Shown here piece by piece: positions 9,949 to 21,895 of a stretch of DNA of 64,000 bases. The notes beneath the pieces were generated by a model, which was not told where the DNA came from, did no database searches, and worked only from the letters and a program-made list of their open reading frames with translations. How positions within the stretch are numbered: position 1 is the stretch's first letter; each line of letters starts with the position of its first letter. A program made the translations under genes and the position numbers. The stretch covers positions 10,532-74,531 of the forward strand of contig CAZIOH010000023.1 of the NCBI GenBank assembly GCA_964540815.1, written 5' to 3'. This stretch comes from CAZIOH01 sp964540815 (lineage in GTDB: Bacteria > Myxococcota_A > Polyangia > Fen-1088).

Positions 9949-10040
9949 TGACCAGCGGGGGCAAGGGGGGACGCAGAGGCGCGAGAGGCGCGGGCCAAGA
10001 GGGACGAGGCTGAAGGCGCCGGGCGGTCCCCCCTACTAGA

Positions 10041-11615
10041 TCAGTAGACCCGGCGCATCAACCAGCGCAGGAGGCGCAGGGTGCGCCGGCGGTAGGGGAA
10101 CATGAGCTGCCCCGAGACCAGCGCCGCCAGCCAGCCGAGCCCGGGGCGGTCCTCGACGATGGTCTCGAGCCGGCAGAACTGGAGCAGGCCCTCTCGTCCA
10201 TGCCGCACCCCGAGCCCGCTGCCCTTGGTGCCTCCGAGCGGGGCCTCGACGATGAAGTAGTTGGTGAGGACGTCGTTGACACACACGCTGCCGACCTGCA
10301 GGCGGCGGGCGAACGCCAGCCCGCGGGCGCGATCCCGGGTCCACACGCTGCCCGAGAGCCCGAGCGGCGAGTCGTTGGCGACCCGGAGCGCCTCCTCGGC
10401 GTCGCGCACCCGCACGATCGGCAGCACCGGGGCGAAGGTCTCCTCGACCGCCACCCGGGCGTCGGCCGGGACCTGCGTGAGCAGGGTGGGGGAAAAGAAC
10501 CGCGGTCCCCCGCCTCCGGTCCCGGCCGTCGCCTCGCCGGCGATCGGGTGCCCGGTGCCCGCCACGACCACCGCGCCGCCGGCCACCGCGTCCGCCACCT
10601 GGGCCTCGGCGTGCTGCATCTGCGGCGCGAAGGTCATCGCGCCCACGTCGATCTCGGTCTCGCCCTCGGGGTCGGGACCCGTGCCCTGGCGCAGGCCGAG
10701 GACCAGCTCGCGACAGAGGCCCTCGAAGCGCTCGGCGACCGACTCCTCGACCAGCACGCGCTCCGGGCGCACACAGACCTGCCCGCTGTGCGCGAACGCG
10801 CCCCACACGGCCGCCCGGGCCGCCCGCGCCAGGTCCGCGTCCGCCAGCACGATGAAGGGCGATTTTCCGCCGAGCTCCATCACCGCGGGAATCAGGCGCT
10901 CGCCGCAGCGGGCCGCCACCCGACGGCCGACCATCTGGCTCCCGGTGAAGAAGATCATGTCGCAGCGATCGCAGAGCGCCGCGCCGAGCGCGCCCCGCCC
11001 AGGCAAGACCTGGAAGACCCCGTCGGGCAGGGCCAGCTCGCGCCAGAGCTCGGCCACCCGCAGCGACGTGAGGGGAGTCCACTCCGACGGCTTGAGCAGG
11101 ACCGCGTTTCCCGCCAGCAAGGGCGCAACGCAGTCGGCGAAGTTGTTGAGCAGGGGCCAGTTCCAGGGCCCGATCACGCCCACCACCCCGCGCGGATGTT
11201 TGACCACCCTGGCCCGCTTGTAGGCGAAGACGAACGGGGCCCGCAGCTCGTCGCCGAGGGCGCGCCGCGCGCGCCGGCTGGTGAGGGCCCGGGTCAGCTC
11301 CAGCGTGTAGAAGATCTCGATGGCCTCGGCCTCGTAGCGCGGCTTACCGCTCTCGGCCACCAGCGTGTGGGTCAGCCGCGCATCGTCGCGGATCCGGCGC
11401 GCGAGGGTCCGCAGCATGCGCGCCCGCTCGTGGAGCGACAGCGCCCCCCAGGCCGGTTGCGCCGCGCGCGCCCGCTGCCAGGCCGCGTCCACCGCAGCGG
11501 CGTCGGCCACCGGCACGGTGGCGATCACCAGCCCGGTGGTGGGATCGGTGACGAGGAGGGGGGCCTCGACGGCCACCGCGTCGACGATTCCGGCGGAGCG
11601 CACAGGGTCAGCCAT
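10041..11615 (-). CDS. NAD(P)-dependent aldehyde dehydrogenase with membrane-type C-terminal tail
   Basis: Oxidises an aldehyde to the acid; the 524-residue length is typical of the family. The cofactor-binding stretch is GPWNWPLLNNF, followed by FFTGSQMVGRR (Rossmann-type ALDH motif), the general base Glu in VMELGGKSP and the catalytic Cys in GQVCVRPERV. The last 35 residues, after the usual ALDH end, are hydrophobic and then Arg-rich (GLGWLAALVSGQLMF and then Arg-rich). This resembles the membrane-anchoring tail of fatty-aldehyde dehydrogenases. I infer a long-chain or lipid-derived aldehyde as substrate. The gene stands alone on the minus strand and is convergent with the propeller gene. 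Confidence 0.88.
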   Translation of the reverse strand: MADPVRSAGIVDAVAVEAPLLVTDPTTGLVIATVPVADAAAVDAAWQRARAAQPAWGALSLHERARMLRTLARRIRDDARLTHTLVAESGKPRYEAEAIEIFYTLELTRALTSRRARRALGDELRAPFVFAYKRARVVKHPRGVVGVIGPWNWPLLNNFADCVAPLLAGNAVLLKPSEWTPLTSLRVAELWRELALPDGVFQVLPGRGALGAALCDRCDMIFFTGSQMVGRRVAARCGERLIPAVMELGGKSPFIVLADADLARAARAAVWGAFAHSGQVCVRPERVLVEESVAERFEGLCRELVLGLRQGTGPDPEGETEIDVGAMTFAPQMQHAEAQVADAVAGGAVVVAGTGHPIAGEATAGTGGGGPRFFSPTLLTQVPADARVAVEETFAPVLPIVRVRDAEEALRVANDSPLGLSGSVWTRDRARGLAFARRLQVGSVCVNDVLTNYFIVEAPLGGTKGSGLGVRHGREGLLQFCRLETIVEDRPGLGWLAALVSGQLMFPYRRRTLRLLRWLMRRVY

Positions 11616-11823
11616 GATCCTTCATTGTGGCCTCGAAGCTGCCCACAGATCCAATTGCCACCCCGCGCGCGCTCGCGGGCTCGCGGCCGCGCGCGGGCGC
11701 GCGCGGCGCGCGCGGGCATGATAGCCGCCGATCCGGCCACGCCCCGTCGGAGATCGTCCAGCGATCGGCCTGTGAACCGCGCCCGGCATCGCCCGGGCCC
11801 GATCCATGCGATAGACTCGGCAG

Positions 11824-12252
11824 GTGGCCGTGCACCCACGCCGAATGCTCCGCATCGTGATCGCCAAGTCGGGCCTCGACGGGCACGATCGTGGCGCCAA
11901 GATCGTGGCGCGCATCCTGGCCGACGCCGGATACGAGGTCATCTACACCGGCCTTCACCAGACGCCCGAGATGATCGCCGCCACCGCGGTCCAGGAATCC
12001 GCGGACGCGGTGGGCCTCTCGGTGATGTCGGGCGCCCACCTGACGGTTTTCCCGGCGGTCCTCGCTGCCTTGCGCGCGCGCGGAGCCCGAGACGTGGTGG
12101 TCTTCGGGGGCGGGATCATCCCCGCCGAGGACACCGCCCGCCTGCTCGCGGATGGGGTCGCCCGCCTCTTCACGCCGGGGGCCTCGTCGCGCGAGATCGT
12201 CGACTGGGTGGAGCGCGAGCTTCGGCCCCGGGTGGAAGGCGTGGCGGCGTGA
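11824..12252 (+). CDS. methylmalonyl-CoA mutase, separate cobalamin-binding subunit
   Basis: Small B12-binding partner of an acyl-CoA mutase. The 142 residues match the C-terminal domain of methylmalonyl-CoA mutase, with SGLDGHDRGAKIVARIL containing the DxHxxG cobalt-ligand motif, followed by GYEVIYTGLHQTPE, VGLSVMSGAH and a VVVFGGGIIP beta-strand. The start is GTG 11824; an ATG at 11845 is also possible and would keep the whole domain. It overlaps the next gene by 3 bp (GTGA). The catalytic large subunit is encoded separately at 18588-20285 on the other strand, and MeaB at 14835-15920, so this is a split mutase. Confidence 0.9.
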   Translation: MAVHPRRMLRIVIAKSGLDGHDRGAKIVARILADAGYEVIYTGLHQTPEMIAATAVQESADAVGLSVMSGAHLTVFPAVLAALRARGARDVVVFGGGIIPAEDTARLLADGVARLFTPGASSREIVDWVERELRPRVEGVAA

Positions 12253-13577
12253 GACGCGCGCGCCCGCAGGCCGGGGGGATGCGCCTGCACGCGGGCCTGC
12301 TCGCCGGGGCCCTGACCCTGGCGCTGGGTCCAACCTCCGGGTGGCGCCTGGGTCCAGGTCCCGGCCCCACCTCGGCGTTCGCGCTGGCCAGCTCCGAGAC
12401 CGAGGAGCAGCGCATCTCGCGGGCCTTGCAGGCCACGCTCGAGAAGCACGGCGGCGAGGTCAACCGGTGCTTCGAGCTGGCCCTCGCCGACACCCTCGAC
12501 GTGTCGGGCAAGGTCGAGCTCTCGATGGACGTGGGCGAGGGCGGCAAGGTGACCCGGGCCGTCCCGCTCGAGCACACCGCGACCTCGCCGGTCCTCCTCA
12601 CCTGCCTGTCCACCAGCGCCGCCGAGTGGGTCATCCCCGAGGTGGCGGCTGGCTCCACGGTGGTGGTCCCGCTCGCCTTCGAGGGACAGATGGCCCAGTT
12701 CTCGGTGAAGGCCGCGGATGCGCCCGAGCGCGGTCCCGCCACGGCCGCCGGTCACCCCGGCCATGCGCGGGCCAAGGGCGGTGCCGGCAGGAGCCTGCCA
12801 GCCTTCTCGGTCAAGGTGCTGGTTGACGAGGCCACCATGCGGGCCCAGCAGGCCTCGCTGTCGCTGCTGACGCTCGCGCCGGCCAACCGCATCGCCATGC
12901 ACCGGCACCCCGGCGACGAGCTGCTGTTCGTCCGGAAGGGTCGCGCCCGGCTCCTCGGTCCCGGCGGGGTGAGCCCGGAGATCCTCACCGAGGGCACGGC
13001 GGCGCTGATCCCGGCCGGGATGCCGCACGTGATCGAGAACATGGTGCGCAGCGCCTCCGTCGAGCTCATCCAGATCTTCGCCCCCCTCGGTCCCGAGCGG
13101 GTGTACCGCGATCCGACAGACGCCCGCGGGCGCGCGGCCTTCGAGATCATCCGCGATCCCCGGCAGGCGGTGCGGCCGCCCGGCGCCGCCTTCGCGGTCG
13201 AGAGCGCCGCCACCGCGGCCGGCCGCCCGCTGCCGGGCGCCACCGGGAAGGTGCGCCAGCGGATCCTCGTCGATCCGGCGCACGGGGGCAGTCACCGGGT
13301 CTCGATGTTCCTGCTCGAGGGCGAGCCCGGGGCGGAGGTGCCCCGGCACGCCCACGACGACTCGGCGGAGATCCTGTACGTGCTCTCCGGAGCCGGTCAC
13401 CTCGACATCGGCAGCGAGCGGTTGCCCTATGCGGCCGACCAGGCCATTCACCTCCCCGCGAAGCAGCCGCACGCCATTCATGTCGCCGGCAACGACAAGA
13501 GCGTCTTCCTGCAGATCTTCGCGCCGGCCGCCTCCAAAGGTCAGCCCCCATCGCAAGATCCTCACGAGGCCCCCTGA
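12249..13577 (+). CDS. exported AgmX/PglI-like plus double-cupin protein
   Basis: Unnamed 442-residue protein. GTG 12249 overlaps the previous stop; ATG 12279 is an alternative start. An N-terminal hydrophobic stretch (residues 12-27) suggests export. Residues about 47-165 resemble the C-terminal domain shared by myxobacterial AgmX/PglI proteins: an I-x-x-x-L-x-x-x-H start, a conserved Cys in EVNRCFELAL, then G-K-V-E-L-S-M-D-V and G-G-K-V-T-R. After an Ala/Gly linker come two cupin barrels, near residues 200-275 and 335-435. Each has the metal-binding pattern: the first HRHPGDELLFV, the second PRHAHDDSAEILYVLSG. A periplasmic metal-dependent or sensory function is inferred. This pairing of an AgmX-like domain with a bicupin is unusual. 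Confidence 0.75.
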   Translation: MRRARPQAGGMRLHAGLLAGALTLALGPTSGWRLGPGPGPTSAFALASSETEEQRISRALQATLEKHGGEVNRCFELALADTLDVSGKVELSMDVGEGGKVTRAVPLEHTATSPVLLTCLSTSAAEWVIPEVAAGSTVVVPLAFEGQMAQFSVKAADAPERGPATAAGHPGHARAKGGAGRSLPAFSVKVLVDEATMRAQQASLSLLTLAPANRIAMHRHPGDELLFVRKGRARLLGPGGVSPEILTEGTAALIPAGMPHVIENMVRSASVELIQIFAPLGPERVYRDPTDARGRAAFEIIRDPRQAVRPPGAAFAVESAATAAGRPLPGATGKVRQRILVDPAHGGSHRVSMFLLEGEPGAEVPRHAHDDSAEILYVLSGAGHLDIGSERLPYAADQAIHLPAKQPHAIHVAGNDKSVFLQIFAPAASKGQPPSQDPHEAP

Positions 13578-13642
13578 GCGCGATCCGCCAAGGTCGGCTC
13601 CTCCTCACCAACCCCGTCGCACCCCACACGAGTGATCCCCCC

Positions 13643-14812
<1,170 letters not shown>

Positions 14813-14834
14813 GGCGCCAGTGAGCGCGTGAGCC

Positions 14835-15920
<1,086 letters not shown>

Positions 15921-16042
15921 CGACCATGAGATCCGAGCGTGCCCCCGGGTACCGTTCCGAGGTTCGTCCTTCCGCAGCCTCGAGGGGGTGCGGCAGGCCT
16001 GATGGCCGAGCCGCCGGCTGGCGCGCCCGGGTCGGACCTCGC

Positions 16043-16780
16043 ATGGTGGGCGGCCTGGTGCTCGGCCTCGGCCTCGCCCTCGGCCTCGGGGCTCTTGGCG
16101 TCGCGACCTCGGGCTGCGGGATCTTGAGCTCGGATATCGCGTCGATCTCCTTCGACTTGCCGGCGCGCCACTACGTGTTCGACACCGCCGTCTGGAAGCT
16201 GCCCGCGGGGACCTTACCCAGCATCCCCTGTACGTCATCCGACATTTGCTGCACGCTCGCCCAGCAGCTCGTCGGGTACGATTGCGCGACCAACCCCGCG
16301 CTCATCTGCGACACCACCGCGCCGCCCAGCACCTGCGCGGTCAGCATCCCGGTCGAGACGCCCCCGCAGACCATCGATCTCAAGATGCAGGTGCCGCAGC
16401 TCGCGAGCTTCGGATCCAGCCAGTCGCTGGCCAACGTCTCGATCAGCCAGATCCAGTACGACGTGACCAGCACCCTCAACCGGGAGCTGCCTCCGGTGGT
16501 GCTCTTTCTCGCCCCCGCCGGGGTGACCTCGACGAGCGATCCCCAGGCGCACAAGTTCGGGACCGTCCCCGCGACGCCGGCCGCCGCCAACCTCACGGGC
16601 GCCAACGTGATGCTCGAGCCGGACGCCGGCGCCACCTTCTCCAGCTACGCTTACCACTTCGGGACGCCCTTCCAGTTCCTCGGTCGGGCCACCGTGGTGA
16701 TCCGCGGGGGCGACTCCACACCCACCGGCAGCGTCGACATCACCGTCCGCGGCAAGGTCTCGGCCAAGCCGAACCTGTAG
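16043..16780 (+). CDS. predicted lipoprotein, function unknown
   Basis: From ATG 16043 the 245-residue product starts with a very hydrophobic Gly/Leu signal (LVLGLGLALGLGALG) ending in a lipobox-like ATSGC, so it should be lipidated. The coding of the signal is a CTCGGC-like repeat. The mature part has four closely spaced Cys residues (near PCTSSDICC and CTLAQQ) and beta-strand-like segments, with no recognised domain. It sits 14 bp upstream of the flavoprotein gene, which has a strong ribosome site (GAAGGAG, 16783-16789), so the two are probably co-transcribed. An open frame begins at 15926, but that extension has no signal character. Confidence 0.65.
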   Translation: MVGGLVLGLGLALGLGALGVATSGCGILSSDIASISFDLPARHYVFDTAVWKLPAGTLPSIPCTSSDICCTLAQQLVGYDCATNPALICDTTAPPSTCAVSIPVETPPQTIDLKMQVPQLASFGSSQSLANVSISQIQYDVTSTLNRELPPVVLFLAPAGVTSTSDPQAHKFGTVPATPAAANLTGANVMLEPDAGATFSSYAYHFGTPFQFLGRATVVIRGGDSTPTGSVDITVRGKVSAKPNL

Positions 16781-16794
16781 TAGAAGGAGCCCCC

Positions 16795-18024
16795 ATGGGG
16801 CCTCGCGCGTTCGACGTCGTGATTTCGGGCGCCGGACCAGCCGGCGTCGCGACGGCCGTGGCCCTGCTGCGCCAGCGCCCGGAGCTGGCGGCGAGGGGGC
16901 GTCTACTGTGCCTCGATCGCGCGCGCTTCCCCCGGGAGAAGCCCTGCGGGGGAGGGCTGACCGGACACGCGCACGCGGCGCTGACCTCGCTCGGCCTCGA
17001 GGTCCGGGTTCCCGCGATCCCATGCCGGACCGGTGAGATCGTCTATGGCCAGGCCCGCCAGACCGTCGCGCTCGAGCGCCCCGTCGACATCATCCGGCGC
17101 GCGGAGTTCGATGCCGATCTGGTGCGCCAGGCCCGGGACCTCGGCGTCGAGGTGGTGGAGGGCGAGTCGGTGGTGCAGCACCGGGTCGATCCCGCGAGCG
17201 GGAGTGTCACGGTCACGACCTCGGCCGGCCGGCAGCTCGACGCGCGCGTGCTGGTCGCCGCCGACGGTGCGGGGAGCCGGATTCGCCAGAGCCTGGTCGA
17301 GGGGGATCCCCACGCGCCGCCGCGGCCCTTGCGGCTCTTCAAGCACGAGGTGACCCTCCCGTCCCCGGCGCCAGCGCGCATGATCTACGACTTCTCACCC
17401 ATGCGGGACGGGCTGCGCGGCTATGTCTGGCTCTTCCCGGTCGACGGCGCCCGCCTGAACGTCGGCGTCATGCACTACCCGTCGCGGCGTCTCGGTGGCG
17501 CCGAGCTCCAGCGCCTGCTCGCCGACACCCTGGCCCGCCATGGCGTGCGGCTGCCGAGCACCGCACGAGGCTGGCCGGCGTGGCCCTACCATCCCCGGGC
17601 CCGCATCGCGGGTCCCCACGTCCTGTGCGTGGGCGACGCCGCCGGCATCGACGCGCTCACCGGAGAAGGGATCGCCGTCGGCCTCGAGCACGGCGCGATC
17701 GCCGCCGCGGAGATCGCCCGGGCCCTCGATCGGAACGACTATTCGTTCACCGGCTACCGGTCGGCCATCGCGCGCGCGATCGTCGGGCGGGAGCTGTCGC
17801 TCGACGGCAAGATCGCCTCCCGCCTCTACGCGCGCCGCGGCTTTCACTTCTGGCTGCCGCTCGCCCTGTTCGACACGCGGGCGCGGGCGCTCTATGCCGC
17901 GCGGGTGTGCGGCTCCCTGGTGCTCGCCGATCGGGTGGGGGCGTTGCTCGGCGTCTTCGTGCGCCACCTGCTCGCGGCGCCCCTCCGCATGGTGCGCCTC
18001 TACCGCGCGACGGCGCGAGAGTAA
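16795..18024 (+). CDS. FAD-dependent oxidoreductase, geranylgeranyl reductase family
   Basis: The 409-residue flavoprotein has an N-terminal dinucleotide-binding motif (VVISGAGPAGVATA), then DRARFPREKPCGGGLT, which is the conserved P-x-K-x-C-G-G signature of geranylgeranyl reductase and related enzymes. A second FAD motif follows, LCVGDAAGIDALTGEGI. It would reduce isoprenoid or polyene double bonds, or act as a halogenase-like monooxygenase; the PCGGG signature favours the reductase family. The C-terminus contains a hydrophobic region (WLPLALFDTRARALYAARV), possibly for membrane contact. It starts at ATG 16795 after a clear ribosome-binding site. Its 3' end overlaps the convergent HU gene by 25 bp. 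Confidence 0.85.
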   Translation: MGPRAFDVVISGAGPAGVATAVALLRQRPELAARGRLLCLDRARFPREKPCGGGLTGHAHAALTSLGLEVRVPAIPCRTGEIVYGQARQTVALERPVDIIRRAEFDADLVRQARDLGVEVVEGESVVQHRVDPASGSVTVTTSAGRQLDARVLVAADGAGSRIRQSLVEGDPHAPPRPLRLFKHEVTLPSPAPARMIYDFSPMRDGLRGYVWLFPVDGARLNVGVMHYPSRRLGGAELQRLLADTLARHGVRLPSTARGWPAWPYHPRARIAGPHVLCVGDAAGIDALTGEGIAVGLEHGAIAAAEIARALDRNDYSFTGYRSAIARAIVGRELSLDGKIASRLYARRGFHFWLPLALFDTRARALYAARVCGSLVLADRVGALLGVFVRHLLAAPLRMVRLYRATARE

Positions 18025-18461
18025 CCGGAGAGGGAGGCGGCCTCGTCGGTGGACGCCACGGCGGCTGCCACCGAGGGGACCGAGCTCGGCTGGGTGACGA
18101 GCCCCGAGGCGTGCCCAGAAGCGGCGAGCGCCGGCAAGGTGGGAGCCGCGAGGGGGCCGCGGCGGGCGGTGTTCTTGAGGTGGGCCGAGGCGTTGATGCG
18201 GTCCTTCAGCTCCTTGCCGGTCTTGAAGAAGGGCAAGCGCTTGGCCTTGACGAGCACGGTGGTTCCGCTGCGCGGATTTCGCCCGGCGTACTCACCATAG
18301 GCGCGGACCTCGAAACTGCCGAAGCCTCGGATCTCGGTGCGCTCCCCCTTCTTGAGGGCCGCCTCGATCGAGTCGAAGATGGTGTTCACGATCGACTCGG
18401 CTCGGACCAGCGGCATCCCACCCGCCTGACACAACCGCTCTATGAGATCTGATTTCGTCAT
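18000..18461 (-). CDS. HU/IHF-family DNA-binding protein with C-terminal extension
   Basis: Nucleoid-associated protein. From ATG 18461 the product is MTKSDLIERLCQ, continuing with the IHF/HU dimer fold and the DNA-intercalating arm AGRNPRSGTTVLVK, then LPFFKTGKELKDRIN. That core (about 92 residues) resembles IHF-beta. A further 60 residues rich in Ala, Ser, Pro and Thr follow, not the Lys/Ala-Pro tails known from histone-like HU. The start was chosen at the family-typical Met; the frame is open 57 bp further upstream. The stop lies inside the convergent flavoprotein gene. The extension might be a disordered tail or the result of stop-codon loss. Confidence 0.88.
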   Translation of the reverse strand: MTKSDLIERLCQAGGMPLVRAESIVNTIFDSIEAALKKGERTEIRGFGSFEVRAYGEYAGRNPRSGTTVLVKAKRLPFFKTGKELKDRINASAHLKNTARRGPLAAPTLPALAASGHASGLVTQPSSVPSVAAAVASTDEAASLSGYSRAVAR

Positions 18462-18587
18462 CCGCTTCCCCCTGGAATGGAACGCCAAAAGGTAACCCCG
18501 CCACCGGCCCCGGCGCAATCGAAACGAGCAGGAATCCGCCTCGGGATTTTCGGCTCAGGTAAAGAATTTTTCGCCGCAACCGGCCGG

Positions 18588-20285
<1,698 letters not shown>

Positions 20286-20288
20286 GGT

Positions 20289-20987
20289 TCACCCCGGAAC
20301 AGGTGGGCCTTGCCCACCGGAGAAACCAATCTGACGCATCTCGGGCACCTCGCCGTGCAGGATCAGCCGCGGCTCGGTCCTGGCCTGGATCTCCGCGGCC
20401 GTGACCCCCGGGGCCCGCTCGACCAGCGTCAACCCAGCCGGGCCCACGTCCAGCACCGCCAGGTCGGTGACGATGCGATGAACCGCGCCGACCGCGGTCA
20501 GGGGCAAGGTGCACCGCCGGAGAATCTTCGGGGCGTCCCCCTTGGCCACGTGCTCCATCATGACCACCACCCGCCTCGCGGCCGCCACCAGATCCATCGC
20601 GCCGCCCATGCCCTTCACCAGCTTCCCTGGGATCATCCAGTTGGCGAGATCGCCGTTCTCGGCGACCTGCATGGCGCCGAGGATCGCGCAGTCGATGTGC
20701 CCGCCGCGGATCATGGCGAAGGACTCGGCCGACGAGAAGTACGCGCTACCGGGGATCTCGGTGACGGTTTGCTTGCCGGCGTTGATCAGATCGGCATCCT
20801 CCTCGCCCTCGAGCGGGAAGGGGCCGATGCCGAGCAGGCCGTTCTCCGACTGCAACATGATGGTCATTCCGGGTGGAACGAAGTTCGCGACCAGGGTCGG
20901 CATCCCGATGCCGAGGTTGACGTACATGCCGTCGCGCAGCTCCTGGGCGGCGCGCCGGGCGATCTGGTCGCGAGAGAGCGGTGGCAT
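20289..20987 (-). CDS. scoB: 3-oxoacid CoA-transferase, subunit B
   Basis: Beta subunit of succinyl-CoA:3-oxoacid (acetoacetate) CoA-transferase. The 232-residue protein starts MPPLSRDQIARRAAQEL and contains YVNLGIGMP and the catalytic Glu48 in QSENGLLGIGP, the residue that forms the glutamyl-CoA intermediate. GAMQVAENGDLANWMIPGK and KGMGGAMDLV follow as in the family. The start ATG overlaps the scoA stop (TGATG). The gene directly follows scoA and precedes the mutase large subunit. CoA donor is inferred to be succinyl-CoA, the product of the neighbouring mutase. Confidence 0.93.
   Translation of the reverse strand: MPPLSRDQIARRAAQELRDGMYVNLGIGMPTLVANFVPPGMTIMLQSENGLLGIGPFPLEGEEDADLINAGKQTVTEIPGSAYFSSAESFAMIRGGHIDCAILGAMQVAENGDLANWMIPGKLVKGMGGAMDLVAAARRVVVMMEHVAKGDAPKILRRCTLPLTAVGAVHRIVTDLAVLDVGPAGLTLVERAPGVTAAEIQARTEPRLILHGEVPEMRQIGFSGGQGPPVPG
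20301..20325. repeat. 25-nt hairpin-bearing repeat, copy 1
   Basis: Twenty-five bases shared with 26235-26259 with two mismatches. It contains GGTGGGC and GCCCACC (perfect 7-bp stem, 3-nt loop) and then GGAGAAA. This copy lies inside the 3' end of scoB. Confidence 0.5.
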
Positions 20988-21736
20988 CAGGCTGGCTCCC
21001 GGCGCGCGGCCGCGGACCCCGGCGGCAGCTCGGCCGTCGCCGGCCGCTTGCGCACCGTTCGTTGCTCGATGGCCTTCTCGTAGCGGGCCCCGAGCACGAT
21101 GCGCTTGACGTAGATCCCGGGGGTGTGGATCGCGTCCGGATCCAGGGTGCCGACCTCGACCAGTTGCTCGACCTCGGCGATGGTGATCCGCGCGGCGGTG
21201 GCCATCATCGGGTTGAAGTTGCGGGTGGTCTTGCGGTACACGAGGTTGCCGTAGCGGTCGCCCTTCCAGGCCTTGACCAGCGCGAAGTCGGCCCGCAAGG
21301 CCGTCTCCATCACGTAGGGCCTGCCATCGAAGCTCCGGATCTCCTTGCCCTCGGCGACGGCGGTCCCGTAGCCGGTGGCGGTGAAGAAGGCGGGGATGCC
21401 GGCGCCGCCGGCGCGGATCCGCTCGGCCAGGGTGCCCTGGGGACAGAGCTCGACCTCCAGCTTGCCGTCGAGGAACATGCGCTCGAAGGTGTGGTTCTCC
21501 CCGACGTAGCTGGCGGTGATGCGACGGATCTGGCCGGCCTCGAGCAACACGCCGAGCCCCTTGCCGTCGATGCCGCAGTTGTTCGAGATGACGCCGAGGT
21601 TTCGGCTGCCGAGGCGGTGGAGCGCGGCGAGCAGGTTCTCGGGGATCCCGCACAGCCCGAAGCCGCCCGCCATCACCACCGCGCCATCGGCGATGTCTGC
21701 GACGGCCTGGTCGGCGGTTGCGACGATCTTGTTCAT
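20987..21736 (-). CDS. scoA: 3-oxoacid CoA-transferase, subunit A
   Basis: Alpha subunit, 249 residues. It starts MNKIVATADQAV and bears the family-1 CoA-transferase signature GGFGLCGIPENLL, then SNNCGIDGKGLGVLLEAGQ and ASYVGENHTFERMFLDGKLEVELCPQGTLAERIRAGG (given here in parts of the usual order). It heads the operon scoA-scoB-mutase. The start ATG at 21736 is preceded by a purine-rich GAGGTG. Function: transfer of CoA between succinyl-CoA and acetoacetate or a similar 3-oxoacid. Confidence 0.93.
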   Translation of the reverse strand: MNKIVATADQAVADIADGAVVMAGGFGLCGIPENLLAALHRLGSRNLGVISNNCGIDGKGLGVLLEAGQIRRITASYVGENHTFERMFLDGKLEVELCPQGTLAERIRAGGAGIPAFFTATGYGTAVAEGKEIRSFDGRPYVMETALRADFALVKAWKGDRYGNLVYRKTTRNFNPMMATAARITIAEVEQLVEVGTLDPDAIHTPGIYVKRIVLGARYEKAIEQRTVRKRPATAELPPGSAAARREPA

Positions 21737-21895
21737 GGGGGCACCTCGTCGGCGTCGGCAGCGAGCAACGCGCCCGTTGGTTTTACCCTGGCCTCGGACA
21801 AAGCGCCAAAAAGCGCGTCCAGGCCCGGTCAGGTCGCGCGTCGCACGTCGCGTGGCCGATGGCCGAGGTCGCGGTCAGCGGCTACAGTGCCGCCG

